Source: Streptomyces sp. NBC_00691 (lineage in GTDB: Bacteria; Actinomycetota; Actinomycetes; Streptomycetales; Streptomycetaceae). From it: DNA of 64,000 bases. The notes under the pieces are model-generated. The model was not told the origin of the DNA. It made no database searches and worked only from the letters and a program-made list of their open reading frames with translations. Position 1 is the stretch's first letter. The number at the start of each line of letters is the position of its first letter. The stretch lies in the NCBI RefSeq assembly GCF_036226665.1, contig NZ_CP109007.1:5744501-5808500 (forward strand), given 5' to 3'. Shown here in pieces: positions 1 through 8,064 of this stretch. The position numbers were made by a program, and so were the translations under genes.

Positions 1-403
1 GGGTCGGTGTGGCCTTCGGGGCCGGCTTCGTGGACGGGGTCGCCGACGGCGAGGCCGCCTTGCCCTTGTCCGTGCCCGCGTTCGCCTTCGTGCTGGTCCG
101 CGTGGTACCCGCGTCGCCGGTCGGGGTCTGCGTGGACCCGCCCTGCGTCGTCAGCTCCGGCGTCTGCCGGGACTGGCTCGGTCGCTCGCTCGTGCCCGCG
201 CTGCCGACCGTGAAGGTGTCCCCGCCGGGCAGCAGGCCCGAGGCGACGGCGATGGCGCCCACCGCTACGGCGGCGGAGGCTCCGAGCAGGCCGGTGCGCA
301 CGGGGGCGCGCCGCTTGCGGCGGGTACCCCGGTGACGGCGGTCCGAACCGTCCGCGTAGTCTTCTGCGGCGGGTGCGGCTCCGGCGCGACGGTGGCGTCC
401 CAT
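1..403 (-). CDS. N-terminal part of a secreted or membrane-anchored Ser/Thr-rich protein (cut by window edge)
   Basis: The reverse strand is open from an ATG at 403 to the window edge, giving about 134 residues without a stop. The product starts MGRHRRAG, has a basic Arg/Lys-rich cytoplasmic stretch, one hydrophobic segment at about residues 38-55 that could be a signal anchor or signal peptide, and then a low-complexity Ser/Thr/Pro/Ala/Lys linker typical of cell-surface proteins. The catalytic part lies outside the window. From memory of Streptomyces genomes, proteins opening MGRHRR next to acylphosphatase and smc are often CAP/SCP-domain secreted proteins, but that domain is not visible here, so the function is an inference from position. 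Confidence 0.65.
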   Translation of the reverse strand, partial: MGRHRRAGAAPAAEDYADGSDRRHRGTRRKRRAPVRTGLLGASAAVAVGAIAVASGLLPGGDTFTVGSAGTSERPSQSRQTPELTTQGGSTQTPTGDAGTTRTSTKANAGTDKGKAASPSATPSTKPAPKATPT

Positions 404-605
404 CTGGTCTGCCTTCCTCTTGCTGGTCCTGCTGTGGTCCTGTGCCGGCCCTGCGGCCTTTGCTGATCTTTGCTGTCGGTACCGTTTCGGACCGGCGGTC
501 GAACAGGGCGGGTCCGAACGGGTGAGGCGTGTTCGGTCGGGACTGTAGTCCATGCGGGCCGGGGGCGATGTGCTCATCTGGCAATCCGCCCGTTAGCGTG
601 CAGGC

Positions 606-887
606 ATGAGTGACGACGTTCGGATGACCGCCTGGGTACGCGGCCGGGTACAGGGAGTGGGCTTCCGCTGGTTCACCAGGGCAAACGCTTTGGAGATCGG
701 AGGCCTGGTGGGCTTCGCCCTCAACCTCGACGACGGCAGGGTGCAGGTCGTGGCCGAAGGGGCGCGTGAGAATTGCCACCGTCTGCTCGCCTGGCTCCAC
801 TCCTCCGACACACCCGGGCGCGTGGACGGCGTCACTGAGATCTGGGCCACCCCGCGCGGTGGCTACGACGGCTTCGCCATCCGCTGA
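606..887 (+). CDS. acyP: Acylphosphatase
   Basis: A 93-residue protein that should hydrolyse carboxyl-phosphate bonds of acylphosphates in the cytoplasm. It matches the whole acylphosphatase fold and the usual length of 90-100 residues. The phosphate-binding loop GRVQGVGFR spans about residues 13-21 and supplies the catalytic Arg21; Asn40 in GFALNLDDG is the second catalytic residue. The ATG at 606 is the natural start, though the Shine-Dalgarno sequence upstream is weak. It stands directly before a 390-base non-coding stretch and then smc, the order I remember from other Streptomyces. No sign of truncation. Confidence 0.93.
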   Translation: MSDDVRMTAWVRGRVQGVGFRWFTRANALEIGGLVGFALNLDDGRVQVVAEGARENCHRLLAWLHSSDTPGRVDGVTEIWATPRGGYDGFAIR

Positions 888-1277
888 CGATCACTCTCCG
901 ACACCCTCTCCGGTGACCGAACGGGGCCTCGAAAGGACGCGCGGTAACAGCCGGGTGACGGGGAAACCGCCTGGTGGTTGCCAAGGAGCGGCCGTCATGG
1001 AAGGCTGCCGGGTAAGGATGATCGCGACGCCCTGAGGCACCGAGTTCATGAGGCCCCGCCGCCCGCTGAGCGGCCCGGGACTCCTCGGTCGGCCCTTCAA
1101 ACGGGGCGTGATCGTGTTGACCGTCAAACTTTTTGGTGAGACTCTGGAATCCCCGCGCACCTTAGCTGTTTGGCAGTGGAACCGGCACGACGAGCAGTAC
1201 TGCCGAGCACCGCGGGTGCGAAATCCCTCACGACCCAACCGCTACGGTCGGTCACTCATTGTGGAGGACCACTCATC
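888..1277 (+). other. 390-base intergenic stretch with a possible 12-codon ORF and an inverted repeat
   Basis: No standard-size gene fits here. It holds a 12-codon ORF at 997-1035 (MEGCRVRMIATP) behind a perfect AAGGAG at 983-988, eight bases from its ATG. It also has a short hairpin at 1058-1074, and a TTGAC-C-GTCAA inverted repeat at 1117-1127 that looks like a promoter -35 or a small operator. The downstream gene starts at 1278. The micro-ORF may be chance. Confidence 0.4.
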
Positions 1278-1496
1278 ATGGCAAAGGCGCTTCTCGGTTA
1301 CGTCGGCGGCTCCGACCCGCGACTCCTCGCCGAGATGCGACGGCTTCAGCAGCGCGTCCAGGACCTGGAATCCGAGCTGGTACGGATCCAGTCCGAGAAC
1401 GACTCGCTCGCCGCGGCCGCCGCTCAGCACCAGGGAGAGTCACTGCTGAACAGCATCGACCTCGACGTACCCCAGGCGGAGCCTGCGCTCACCTGA
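1278..1496 (+). CDS. Small coiled-coil protein of unknown function
   Basis: A 72-residue protein starting at ATG 1278 with GGAGG ten bases upstream; a longer frame exists but lacks this ribosome-binding site. The middle (about residues 17-50) has regular spacing of Leu, Met, Ile and Val with many Arg, Gln and Glu, which predicts a single coiled coil. The C-terminus is short and acidic. There is no signal peptide, membrane segment or catalytic motif. A conserved neighbour of smc in streptomycetes as far as I recall, but without a known role. It ends in its own terminator, so it is probably a single-gene transcript. A small dimeric scaffold or regulator is possible. Confidence 0.75.
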   Translation: MAKALLGYVGGSDPRLLAEMRRLQQRVQDLESELVRIQSENDSLAAAAAQHQGESLLNSIDLDVPQAEPALT

Positions 1497-1615
1497 CAAC
1501 CCAGCCCCGAGGGGCCAGGTGGGAACCACTCGCGCCGGACTCACGTCGGCACAGCCGCATGGACACCCATGCCGGTGGAGCCTAGTGAACACTCACGCCG
1601 GCAGAGCAGACATGC

Positions 1616-1646
1616 AAGGGGCGCTTCGGCGTCCCTTCTTTCTTTC
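1616..1646 (+). terminator. Intrinsic terminator after the coiled-coil gene
   Basis: A nine-base stem (one G-T pair) closed by a TTCG tetraloop spans 1616-1637 and runs into the pyrimidine/T-rich TTCTTTCTTTC on the forward strand. It separates the upstream small gene from smc. Confidence 0.85.
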
Positions 1647-1728
1647 ACCCGCCGTTCCCCTCCCGTCCCACCCCTCCTCACCCGAGGATCTGCCCTACAC
1701 CTTCGCGGGTGAAACGCACGAGCCCCGG

Positions 1729-1734
1729 TAGAGT
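1729..1734 (+). promoter_or_regulatory. Probable smc -10 element placed for a leaderless transcript
   Basis: TAGAGT fits the Streptomyces principal-sigma -10 pattern TAGRRT. It ends seven bases before the GTG start of smc at 1742, so transcription should begin at or next to the start codon. No good -35 hexamer and no Shine-Dalgarno sequence are present, consistent with a leaderless mRNA. Confidence 0.5.
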
Positions 1735-1741
1735 CCCGGGC

Positions 1742-4700
1742 GTGCACCTCAAGGCCCTGACGCTCCGCGGATTCAAGTCGTTCGCCTCGGCCACCACGCT
1801 GCGGTTCGAACCCGGAATCACCTGTGTCGTGGGCCCCAACGGATCGGGCAAGTCCAATGTCGTGGACGCCCTGTCCTGGGTCATGGGCGAGCAGGGCGCC
1901 AAGTCGCTGCGCGGCGGCAAGATGGAGGACGTCATCTTCGCCGGCACGACCGGGCGCCCCCCGCTCGGCCGTGCCGAGGTGTCCCTCACCATCGACAACT
2001 CCGACGGCGCGCTGCCCATCGACTACGCCGAGGTCACGCTCACCCGCATCATGTTCCGCGGCGGCAGCAGCGAGTACCAGATCAACGGCGACACCTGCCG
2101 GCTGCTCGACTTCCAGGACCTGCTCTCCGACTCCGGCATCGGGCGCGAGATGCACGTCATCGTCGGCCAGGGGCAGCTCGACTCCGTGCTGCACGCCGAC
2201 CCGATGGGCCGCCGCGCCTTCATCGAGGAGGCCGCCGGAGTCCTCAAGCACCGCAAGCGCAAGGAGAAGGCGCTGCGGAAGCTCGACGCGATGCAGGCCA
2301 ACCTCGCGCGCGTGCAGGACCTCACCGACGAACTGCGCCGCCAGCTCAAGCCCCTCGGCCGGCAGGCCGCCGTCGCCCGCCGCGCCGTCGTCATCCAGGC
2401 CGACCTGCGCGACGCCCGGCTCCGTCTCCTCGCCGACGACCTCGTCCACCTCCAGCGGGCACTCACCGCAGAGGTCGCCGACGAAGCGGCGCTGCTCGCC
2501 CGCAAGGAGGCCACCGAGGCCGAACTGCGGACCGCGCTGGCCCGCGAGGCCGCCCTGGAGGCCGAGGCACGCGCGCTCGTGCCCCGGCTCGAACGCGCCC
2601 AGCAGAACTGGTACGCCCTCTCCCAGCTCGCCGAACGCGTTCGCGGCACGGTCTCGCTGGCCGACGCGCGCGTGAAGAGCGCCACCGCCGCACCCGCCGA
2701 GGAGCGCCGCGGCCGCGACCCGGAGGACCTGGAGCGCGAGGCGGCCCGCGTCCGCGAGCAGGAGGCGGAGCTGGAGGCCGCGCTGGAGGCCGCCGAGCGC
2801 GCCCTGGAGGACACCGTCACCCACCGCGCCGGACTCGAACAGGCGCTGGCGTCCGAGGAGCGCCGTCTCAAGGACCTGGCCCGCGCCCTCGCCGACCGCC
2901 GCGAGGGCCTCGCCCGTCTCCACGGCCAGGTCAACGCGGCCCGCTCGCGCGCCGCCTCCGCCCAGGCCGAGATCGACCGGCTCGCCGCCGCCCGCGACGA
3001 GGCGGCGGAGCGGGCGGTCACGGCCCAGGAGGAGTACGAGCAGCTCAAGACCGAGGTCGACGGCCTCGACGCCGCGGACACCGAGCACGGCGAACGGTAC
3101 GAGGCCGCCCGCCGCGGACTGGCCGACGCGGAGGCGGCGCTCGGCGCCGCCCGTGAGACCGCCGCCACCGCCGAACGCCGCCGTGCCGCCACCCAGGCCC
3201 GGCACGAGACCCTCGCCCTCGGACTGCGCCGCAAGGACGGCACGGGCGCCCTGCTGACCGCCGGACTCAGCGGACTCCTCGGCCCGGCCGCCGAACTCCT
3301 CACCGTCACCCCCGGATACGAGATCCCCGTCGCCGCCGCCCTCGGCGCCGCGGCCGACGCGGTCGCCGCCACCGGCCCCTCCGCCGCCGCCGAAGCCCTC
3401 CGCCTGCTGCGCAAGCAGGACGCCGGCCGCGCGTCCCTGCTGCTGACCGGGGCCCCCGGACCGGATCGCTCCGGAGAGACCGGGGCCGCCGCCGGGCACC
3501 CGTACGCCGCCGACCTCGTCCGCGGACCCGACGAACTCATGGGAGCCGTCCGCCGGCTGCTCGCCGGGATCGTCGTCGTCGACGACCTGGACCAGGCCGC
3601 CGAGCTCGTCAGGACCAGGCCCGCGTCGACCGCCGTCACCCTGGAGGGAGACCTGCTCGGGGCGCACTTCGCCCAGGGCGGCTCGGCGGGCGCGCCCAGC
3701 CTCCTCGAAGTCCAGGCCTCGGTCGACGAGGCCGCCGCCGAGCTCGACGAACTCGCCGTACGCTGCGAGGAGCTGGCGGCCGCCGAGCGCGGGGCCGACG
3801 AGCGGCGCCGTACCGCCGCCGCGCTCGTCGAGGAACTCGACACCCTTCGCCGTACCGCCGAACGGGAGAAGTCCGCCGTCGCCCAGCAGCTCGGCCGGCT
3901 CGCCGGCCAGGCCAGGGGAGCTGCCGGGGAGGCCGAGCGCACCGCGGCCGCCGCCGCCCGCGCCCAGGAGGCCCTGGAGAAGGCGACCGCCGAGGCGGAG
4001 GAACTCGCCGAACGTCTGCTGGTGGCCCAGGAGGCCGCGGCGTTCGGGGAGGGCGGGGACGAGGAGCCCGACACCGGCACCCGCGACCGGCTCGCGATCG
4101 ACGGATCCAACGCGCGCCAGACCGAGATGGAGGCCCGCCTCCAGGTCCGTACGCACGAGGAGCGGGTCAAGGGGCTCGCCGGCCGGGCCGACTCGCTCGA
4201 CCGGGCCGCCCGCGCCGAACGGGAGGCACGCGCACGTGCCGAACAGCGCCGCGCCCGGCTGCGCCACGAGGAGCGGGTCGCGGGCGCGGTCGCCGCCGGC
4301 GCCCGCGGCCTCCTGGCCCACATCGAGGTGTCGCTCGTCCGCGCCGAGCGGGAGCGGGTGGTGGCGCAGGCGGCGCGGGCCGACCGGGAGGAGGGCCTGA
4401 CGGCGGCCCGGACCCGGGGCCGCGACCTCAAGGCCGAACTCGACAAGCTCACCGACTCGGTGCACCGGGGCGAGGTGCTCGGCGCGGAGAAGCGCCTGCG
4501 GATCGAGCAGCTGGAGTCGAAGGCCCTGGAGGAGTTCGGTGTGGAGGCGACCGCGCTGGTCGCCGAGTACGGACCGGAACAGCCCGTGCCGCCGTCGCCG
4601 GCCGTCGAGGGAGCGGACGGCTCGGACTCCCCGGAGGCCGACGAGCCGCGTCCCTTCATCCGTTCGGAGCAGGAGAAGCGCCTCAGGGCAGCCGAACGGG

Positions 4701-5305
4701 CGTACCACCAGCTCGGCAAGGTCAACCCGCTGGCCCTCGAGGAGTTCGCGGCCCTGGAGGAGCGGCATCGCTTCCTCTCCGAGCAGCTGGAGGACCTGAG
4801 GAAGACCCGGACCGATCTGCTTCAGGTCGTGAAGGAGGTCGACCTGCGGGTCGAGCAGGTCTTCACCGAGGCGTACCGGGACACGGCCCGGGAGTTCGAG
4901 GGTGTCTTCTCGCGGCTCTTCCCGGGGGGAGAGGGGCGGCTGATCCTGACCGACCCCGACAACATGCTCACCACCGGAGTCGAGGTGGAGGCCCGCCCGC
5001 CCGGCAAGAAGGTCAAGCGGCTCTCGCTGCTCTCCGGCGGCGAGCGTTCGCTGACGGCCGTGGCGCTGCTGGTCTCGATCTTCAAGGCCCGGCCCAGCCC
5101 GTTCTACGTGATGGACGAGGTCGAGGCGGCGCTCGACGACACCAACCTCCAGCGGCTGATCCGGATCATGCAGGAGCTCCAGGAGTCCTCGCAGCTGATC
5201 GTGATCACCCACCAGAAGCGGACCATGGAGGTCGCGGACGCGCTGTACGGCGTGTCCATGCAGGGGGACGGCGTCTCGAAGGTGATCAGCCAGCGGCTGC
5301 GCTGA
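1742..5305 (+). CDS. smc: Chromosome segregation protein SMC
   Basis: A 1187-residue SMC ATPase that forms the ring of bacterial condensin with ScpA and ScpB and compacts and segregates chromosomes. Walker A GPNGSGKS is at 31-38. Long Arg/Glu/Ala coiled coils flank a hinge at about 505-620. The signature motif LSGGERSL starts near 1097, and Walker B with the catalytic pair Asp1125-Glu1126 follows. The frame opens earlier (1709), but the protein family begins at VHLKALTLRGFKSF, so GTG 1742 is chosen; the promoter position supports this. The length is normal for Streptomyces. scpA and scpB are not in the window. Confidence 0.98.
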   Translation: MHLKALTLRGFKSFASATTLRFEPGITCVVGPNGSGKSNVVDALSWVMGEQGAKSLRGGKMEDVIFAGTTGRPPLGRAEVSLTIDNSDGALPIDYAEVTLTRIMFRGGSSEYQINGDTCRLLDFQDLLSDSGIGREMHVIVGQGQLDSVLHADPMGRRAFIEEAAGVLKHRKRKEKALRKLDAMQANLARVQDLTDELRRQLKPLGRQAAVARRAVVIQADLRDARLRLLADDLVHLQRALTAEVADEAALLARKEATEAELRTALAREAALEAEARALVPRLERAQQNWYALSQLAERVRGTVSLADARVKSATAAPAEERRGRDPEDLEREAARVREQEAELEAALEAAERALEDTVTHRAGLEQALASEERRLKDLARALADRREGLARLHGQVNAARSRAASAQAEIDRLAAARDEAAERAVTAQEEYEQLKTEVDGLDAADTEHGERYEAARRGLADAEAALGAARETAATAERRRAATQARHETLALGLRRKDGTGALLTAGLSGLLGPAAELLTVTPGYEIPVAAALGAAADAVAATGPSAAAEALRLLRKQDAGRASLLLTGAPGPDRSGETGAAAGHPYAADLVRGPDELMGAVRRLLAGIVVVDDLDQAAELVRTRPASTAVTLEGDLLGAHFAQGGSAGAPSLLEVQASVDEAAAELDELAVRCEELAAAERGADERRRTAAALVEELDTLRRTAEREKSAVAQQLGRLAGQARGAAGEAERTAAAAARAQEALEKATAEAEELAERLLVAQEAAAFGEGGDEEPDTGTRDRLAIDGSNARQTEMEARLQVRTHEERVKGLAGRADSLDRAARAEREARARAEQRRARLRHEERVAGAVAAGARGLLAHIEVSLVRAERERVVAQAARADREEGLTAARTRGRDLKAELDKLTDSVHRGEVLGAEKRLRIEQLESKALEEFGVEATALVAEYGPEQPVPPSPAVEGADGSDSPEADEPRPFIRSEQEKRLRAAERAYHQLGKVNPLALEEFAALEERHRFLSEQLEDLRKTRTDLLQVVKEVDLRVEQVFTEAYRDTAREFEGVFSRLFPGGEGRLILTDPDNMLTTGVEVEARPPGKKVKRLSLLSGGERSLTAVALLVSIFKARPSPFYVMDEVEAALDDTNLQRLIRIMQELQESSQLIVITHQKRTMEVADALYGVSMQGDGVSKVISQRLR

Positions 5306-5327
5306 GCCGACAGCGTGTACCCCGAAA

Positions 5328-5411
5328 CTTCAAGTTCAAGTGTTGAACTCAAGCCACGTCATAGTGCTGATTAAGTCACACGACATCACCTATTGACTTA
5401 GAAACTTGAAG
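5328..5411 (+). promoter_or_regulatory. A+T-rich glcP control region with CTTCAAG/CTTGAAG repeats
   Basis: This region is markedly A+T-rich against its surroundings. It contains CTTCAAG at 5328-5334, a perfect seven-base inverted repeat AGTTCAA-GTG-TTGAACT at 5333-5349, and a second copy of the core in opposite orientation, CTTGAAG at 5405-5411, inside the promoter spacer about 77 bases away. The layout suggests an operator pair for a regulator that could loop or block the promoter. The regulator is not identifiable from the sequence. Confidence 0.6.
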
Positions 5412-5420
5412 GCATAGTCT
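5393..5420 (+). promoter_or_regulatory. Strong principal-sigma promoter of glcP
   Basis: TTGACT at 5393-5398, a 16-base spacer and TAGTCT at 5415-5420 match the HrdB-type consensus closely. The start point would fall near 5427, giving a leader of about 80 bases before glcP. The spacer contains the CTTGAAG repeat. Confidence 0.8.
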
Positions 5421-5505
5421 CTGCAACGTTGCTTTTACCTTCACGTGGTGGGCGGCGTGATGTTGTGCGCCACTGGAAGGGCTTGCCCCCCACCGAGGAG
5501 TCCAT

Positions 5506-6939
5506 GTGCCCCACACCGCGCAGGCGCCCACGCCGCCGCCTTCCGAAGGCCGAGCCGCCCACCCGGACCACCTCGGCCACGTCATCTTCATCACGGCCTC
5601 CGCCGCGATGGGCGGATTCCTCTTCGGGTACGACAGCTCCGTCATCAACGGCGCCGTCGAGGCGATCCGCGACCGCTACGACATCGGCTCCGGAACCCTC
5701 GCCCAGGTCATCGCCATCGCCCTGATCGGCTGCGCCATCGGCGCCGCCACCGCCGGCCGGATCGCCGACCGCATCGGCCGCATCCGTTGCATGCAGATCT
5801 CCGCGGTGCTCTTCGCGGTCAGTGCCGTCGGCTCCGCCCTGCCCTTCGCCCTCTGGGACCTGGCGCTCTGGCGGATCATCGGCGGCTTCGCCATCGGCAT
5901 GGCCTCCGTCATCGGCCCCGCCTACATCGCCGAGGTCGCCCCCGCCGCCTACCGCGGCCGCCTCGGCTCCTTCCAGCAGGCCGCCATCGTCATCGGCATC
6001 GCCATCTCGCAGCTGGTCAACTACGGCATCCTGCAGCTCGCCGACGGCGACCAGCGCGGCGAGATCGGCGGCCTCGAAGCCTGGCAGTGGATGCTCGGCG
6101 TGATGGTCGTCCCCGCCGTCCTCTACGGCATGCTCTCCTTCGCCATCCCCGAGTCGCCCCGCTTCCTCATCTCCGTCGGGCGGGTCGACCGGGCCAAGGA
6201 GGTCCTCTCCGAGGTCGAGGGCAAGGGTGTCGACCTGGACCACCGCGTCGCCGAGATCGCCGCGGCCATGCGCAGCGAGCACAAGTCCACCTTCAAGGAC
6301 CTGCTCGTCGCCGGCTCCCGCTTCCGGCTGCTGCCCATCGTCTGGGTCGGCATCGGGCTCTCGGTCTTCCAGCAGCTCGTCGGCATCAACGTCGCGTTCT
6401 ACTACTCCTCGACGCTCTGGCAGTCCGTCGGCATCGACCCGTCGAGCTCGTTCTTCTATTCGTTCACCACGTCGATCATCAACATCATCGGCACCGTGAT
6501 CGCGATGGTCCTGGTCGACCGCGTCGGCCGCAAGCCGCTCGCCCTCGTCGGCTCCGTCGGCATGGCGATCGCCCTCGCCGTCGAGGCCTGGGCCTTCTCC
6601 GCCGACCTCGTCGACGGCAAACTGCCCGAGACGCAGGGCGTCGTGGCGCTCGTCGCCGCCCATGTCTTCGTGCTCTTCTTCGCCCTCTCGTGGGGCGTGG
6701 TGGTCTGGGTCTTCCTCGGCGAGATGTTCCCCAACCGGATCCGCGCCGCCGCGCTCGGTGTCGCCGCCTCCGCCCAGTGGATCGCCAACTGGGCCATCAC
6801 GGCCAGCTTCCCGTCCCTCGCGGACTGGAACCTCTCCGGCACCTACATCATCTACACGGTCTTCGCCGTGCTCTCGATCCCCTTCGTGCTCAGGTACGTC
6901 AAGGAGACCAAGGGCAAGGCGTTGGAGGAGATGGGCTAA
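5506..6939 (+). CDS. glcP: MFS sugar porter, glucose permease
   Basis: A 477-residue, 12-helix transporter of the sugar porter family that should carry glucose with protons across the membrane. Seen: the family opening GFLFGYDSSVINGA at about 33-46, loop motif GRIADRIGRIR, PESPRFL after helix 6, a long central loop, VDRVGRKPL in the second half, and the terminal ETKG motif. GTG 5506 is preceded by GAGGAG at a good distance. In S. coelicolor the gene next to smc is glcP (SCO5578), the major glucose uptake system, and this one has the same place and size. It has its own strong promoter and ends at a terminator, so it is monocistronic. Confidence 0.9.
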   Translation: MPHTAQAPTPPPSEGRAAHPDHLGHVIFITASAAMGGFLFGYDSSVINGAVEAIRDRYDIGSGTLAQVIAIALIGCAIGAATAGRIADRIGRIRCMQISAVLFAVSAVGSALPFALWDLALWRIIGGFAIGMASVIGPAYIAEVAPAAYRGRLGSFQQAAIVIGIAISQLVNYGILQLADGDQRGEIGGLEAWQWMLGVMVVPAVLYGMLSFAIPESPRFLISVGRVDRAKEVLSEVEGKGVDLDHRVAEIAAAMRSEHKSTFKDLLVAGSRFRLLPIVWVGIGLSVFQQLVGINVAFYYSSTLWQSVGIDPSSSFFYSFTTSIINIIGTVIAMVLVDRVGRKPLALVGSVGMAIALAVEAWAFSADLVDGKLPETQGVVALVAAHVFVLFFALSWGVVVWVFLGEMFPNRIRAAALGVAASAQWIANWAITASFPSLADWNLSGTYIIYTVFAVLSIPFVLRYVKETKGKALEEMG

Positions 6940-6969
6940 TCCCCGCTGCCCCGCTCCTCACCCACGGAA

Positions 6970-7008
6970 CTGCCCCGGTCCGAGGCCGCACGCCCCGGAC
7001 CGGGGCAG
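6970..7008. terminator. Bidirectional terminator between glcP and the flavin oxidoreductase
   Basis: A perfect 13-base stem (arms 6970-6982 and 6996-7008) with a 13-base loop lies between two convergent genes. It has no T-tract, as is usual in Streptomyces. Confidence 0.8.
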
Positions 7009-7028
7009 TACGCCGTGGCCCGCCGCCC

Positions 7029-8000
7029 TCAGGCCGTGAGCCGCGGCAGGACGGCGTCACAGAACAGCCGCACGCTCCGCCACCCCTCCTCCAAGGGCAT
7101 TCCGCCGCACAGCGGATGCAGCACGAGGCTCTCCACGCCGAGCGCCAGGCACTCCTCCGGAGTGACGACCCGGTAGACCCCCTCCGCGCGCAGCTCCGCC
7201 ACCGTCGTCGCGGCCGACCGCACCGCCGAGCGGATGTCCTTCGACTGCCAGGAGGCGTACGTCCGCGCCTCGTGCAGGAAGTGCTCCCCGTACTCCGCCC
7301 AGGTCCGGTCCGGGTCCTCCGACAGATGCAGCAGCGGCGTCACCTCGGCCGGCATCATCGTCCAGCCCTCCGTGCCGTACTCGGCGCACCGCTCCTGGTA
7401 GTACGCCTCCAGCTCCGGCAGGTGCGCGCTCGGGAAGAACGGCAGCCCGAGCCGGGCCGCCCGCCGCGCCGCCGCCCGCGACGAACCCCCGACCAGCAGC
7501 ATCGGATGCGGCTGGGTGAAGGGCCGCGGGGTGACCCGTACCGTACGGCCCTGATACGTGAACGGCTCCCCGCTCCAGGCCGTGAGCAGGGTCTCCAGGA
7601 GCAGGTCCTGGAGCTTCCCGCGGCGCCCCCAGTCGACCCCGCGCTCCTCGTACTCCTCCGGGCGGTAGCCGATCCCCGCCACCGTCACCAGCCGTCCGCC
7701 GCTCAGCAGGTCGAGGACGGCGATGTCCTCGGCGAGCCGCAGCGGGTCGTGCAGCGGTCCGATGATCGCGGAGACGGTGACGGCGATCCGCCGCGTCGCG
7801 CCGAAGACCGCCCCGGCGAAGGCGAAGGGGGACGGCAGCCAGTTGTTGTCGACCCCGTGGTGCTCCTCCGTCTGCACGGTGTCGACCCCGTGGGCGTCGG
7901 CGTACGCGGCCATCTCGACGGCGGCCCGGTAGCGGGCGGAGAGGGATTCGGGGGTCGCGCGGGGATCGACGAGGTTGAACCGTACGACGCTGAACGGCAT
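7029..8000 (-). CDS. Luciferase-like (LLM class) flavin-dependent oxidoreductase
   Basis: A 323-residue protein of the bacterial luciferase-like monooxygenase superfamily, a TIM-barrel that uses reduced flavin (FMN or F420). Family traits seen: TEEHHG near residue 45, the central GGRLVTVAGIGYRPEEYE stretch, and the PHPMLLVGGSS segment that lies over the flavin. The substrate cannot be deduced. It is read from ATG 8000; the Shine-Dalgarno sequence GGAGGGGG is inside a strong hairpin (8006-8042). The upstream NCS1 permease lies only 58 bases away on the same strand, so co-transcription is possible unless that hairpin terminates. A perfect palindrome sits between them. Confidence 0.88.
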   Translation of the reverse strand: MPFSVVRFNLVDPRATPESLSARYRAAVEMAAYADAHGVDTVQTEEHHGVDNNWLPSPFAFAGAVFGATRRIAVTVSAIIGPLHDPLRLAEDIAVLDLLSGGRLVTVAGIGYRPEEYEERGVDWGRRGKLQDLLLETLLTAWSGEPFTYQGRTVRVTPRPFTQPHPMLLVGGSSRAAARRAARLGLPFFPSAHLPELEAYYQERCAEYGTEGWTMMPAEVTPLLHLSEDPDRTWAEYGEHFLHEARTYASWQSKDIRSAVRSAATTVAELRAEGVYRVVTPEECLALGVESLVLHPLCGGMPLEEGWRSVRLFCDAVLPRLTA

Positions 8001-8005
8001 GGGAA

Positions 8006-8042
8006 GTCCCCCTCCGCTGGTGGGATACCGGCGAAGGGGGAC
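8006..8042 (-). promoter_or_regulatory. Hairpin that buries the ribosome-binding site of the flavin oxidoreductase
   Basis: On the reverse strand this 37-base segment folds into a stem of 12 continuous pairs (one G-T), one mismatch and three more pairs around a five-base loop. The 3' arm contains GGAGGGGG, the only Shine-Dalgarno sequence for the ATG at 8000. It may act as translational control, or be a terminator for the upstream permease. Confidence 0.6.
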
Positions 8043-8045
8043 GCT

Positions 8046-8064
8046 ATCTGACGTTACGTCAGAT
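8046..8064. promoter_or_regulatory. Perfect 19-base palindrome, likely operator
   Basis: ATCTGACGT-T-ACGTCAGAT has nine-base perfect arms around one base. It covers the stop codon of the NCS1 permease and lies 46-64 bases upstream of the oxidoreductase start. Its size and symmetry suit a dimeric TetR- or GntR-type regulator. The partner is unknown and no such regulator gene is adjacent. Confidence 0.55.

Noticed and set aside
1541..5212. Reverse-strand ORF of 1223 codons
   Set aside because: It mirrors smc. Its product is Gly/Leu/Glu/Ala-rich without motifs, an artefact of G/C at third positions.
5398..6663. Reverse-strand ORF rich in Asp, Gly and Ala opposite glcP
   Set aside because: It has no ribosome site or motif, and it covers the glcP promoter.
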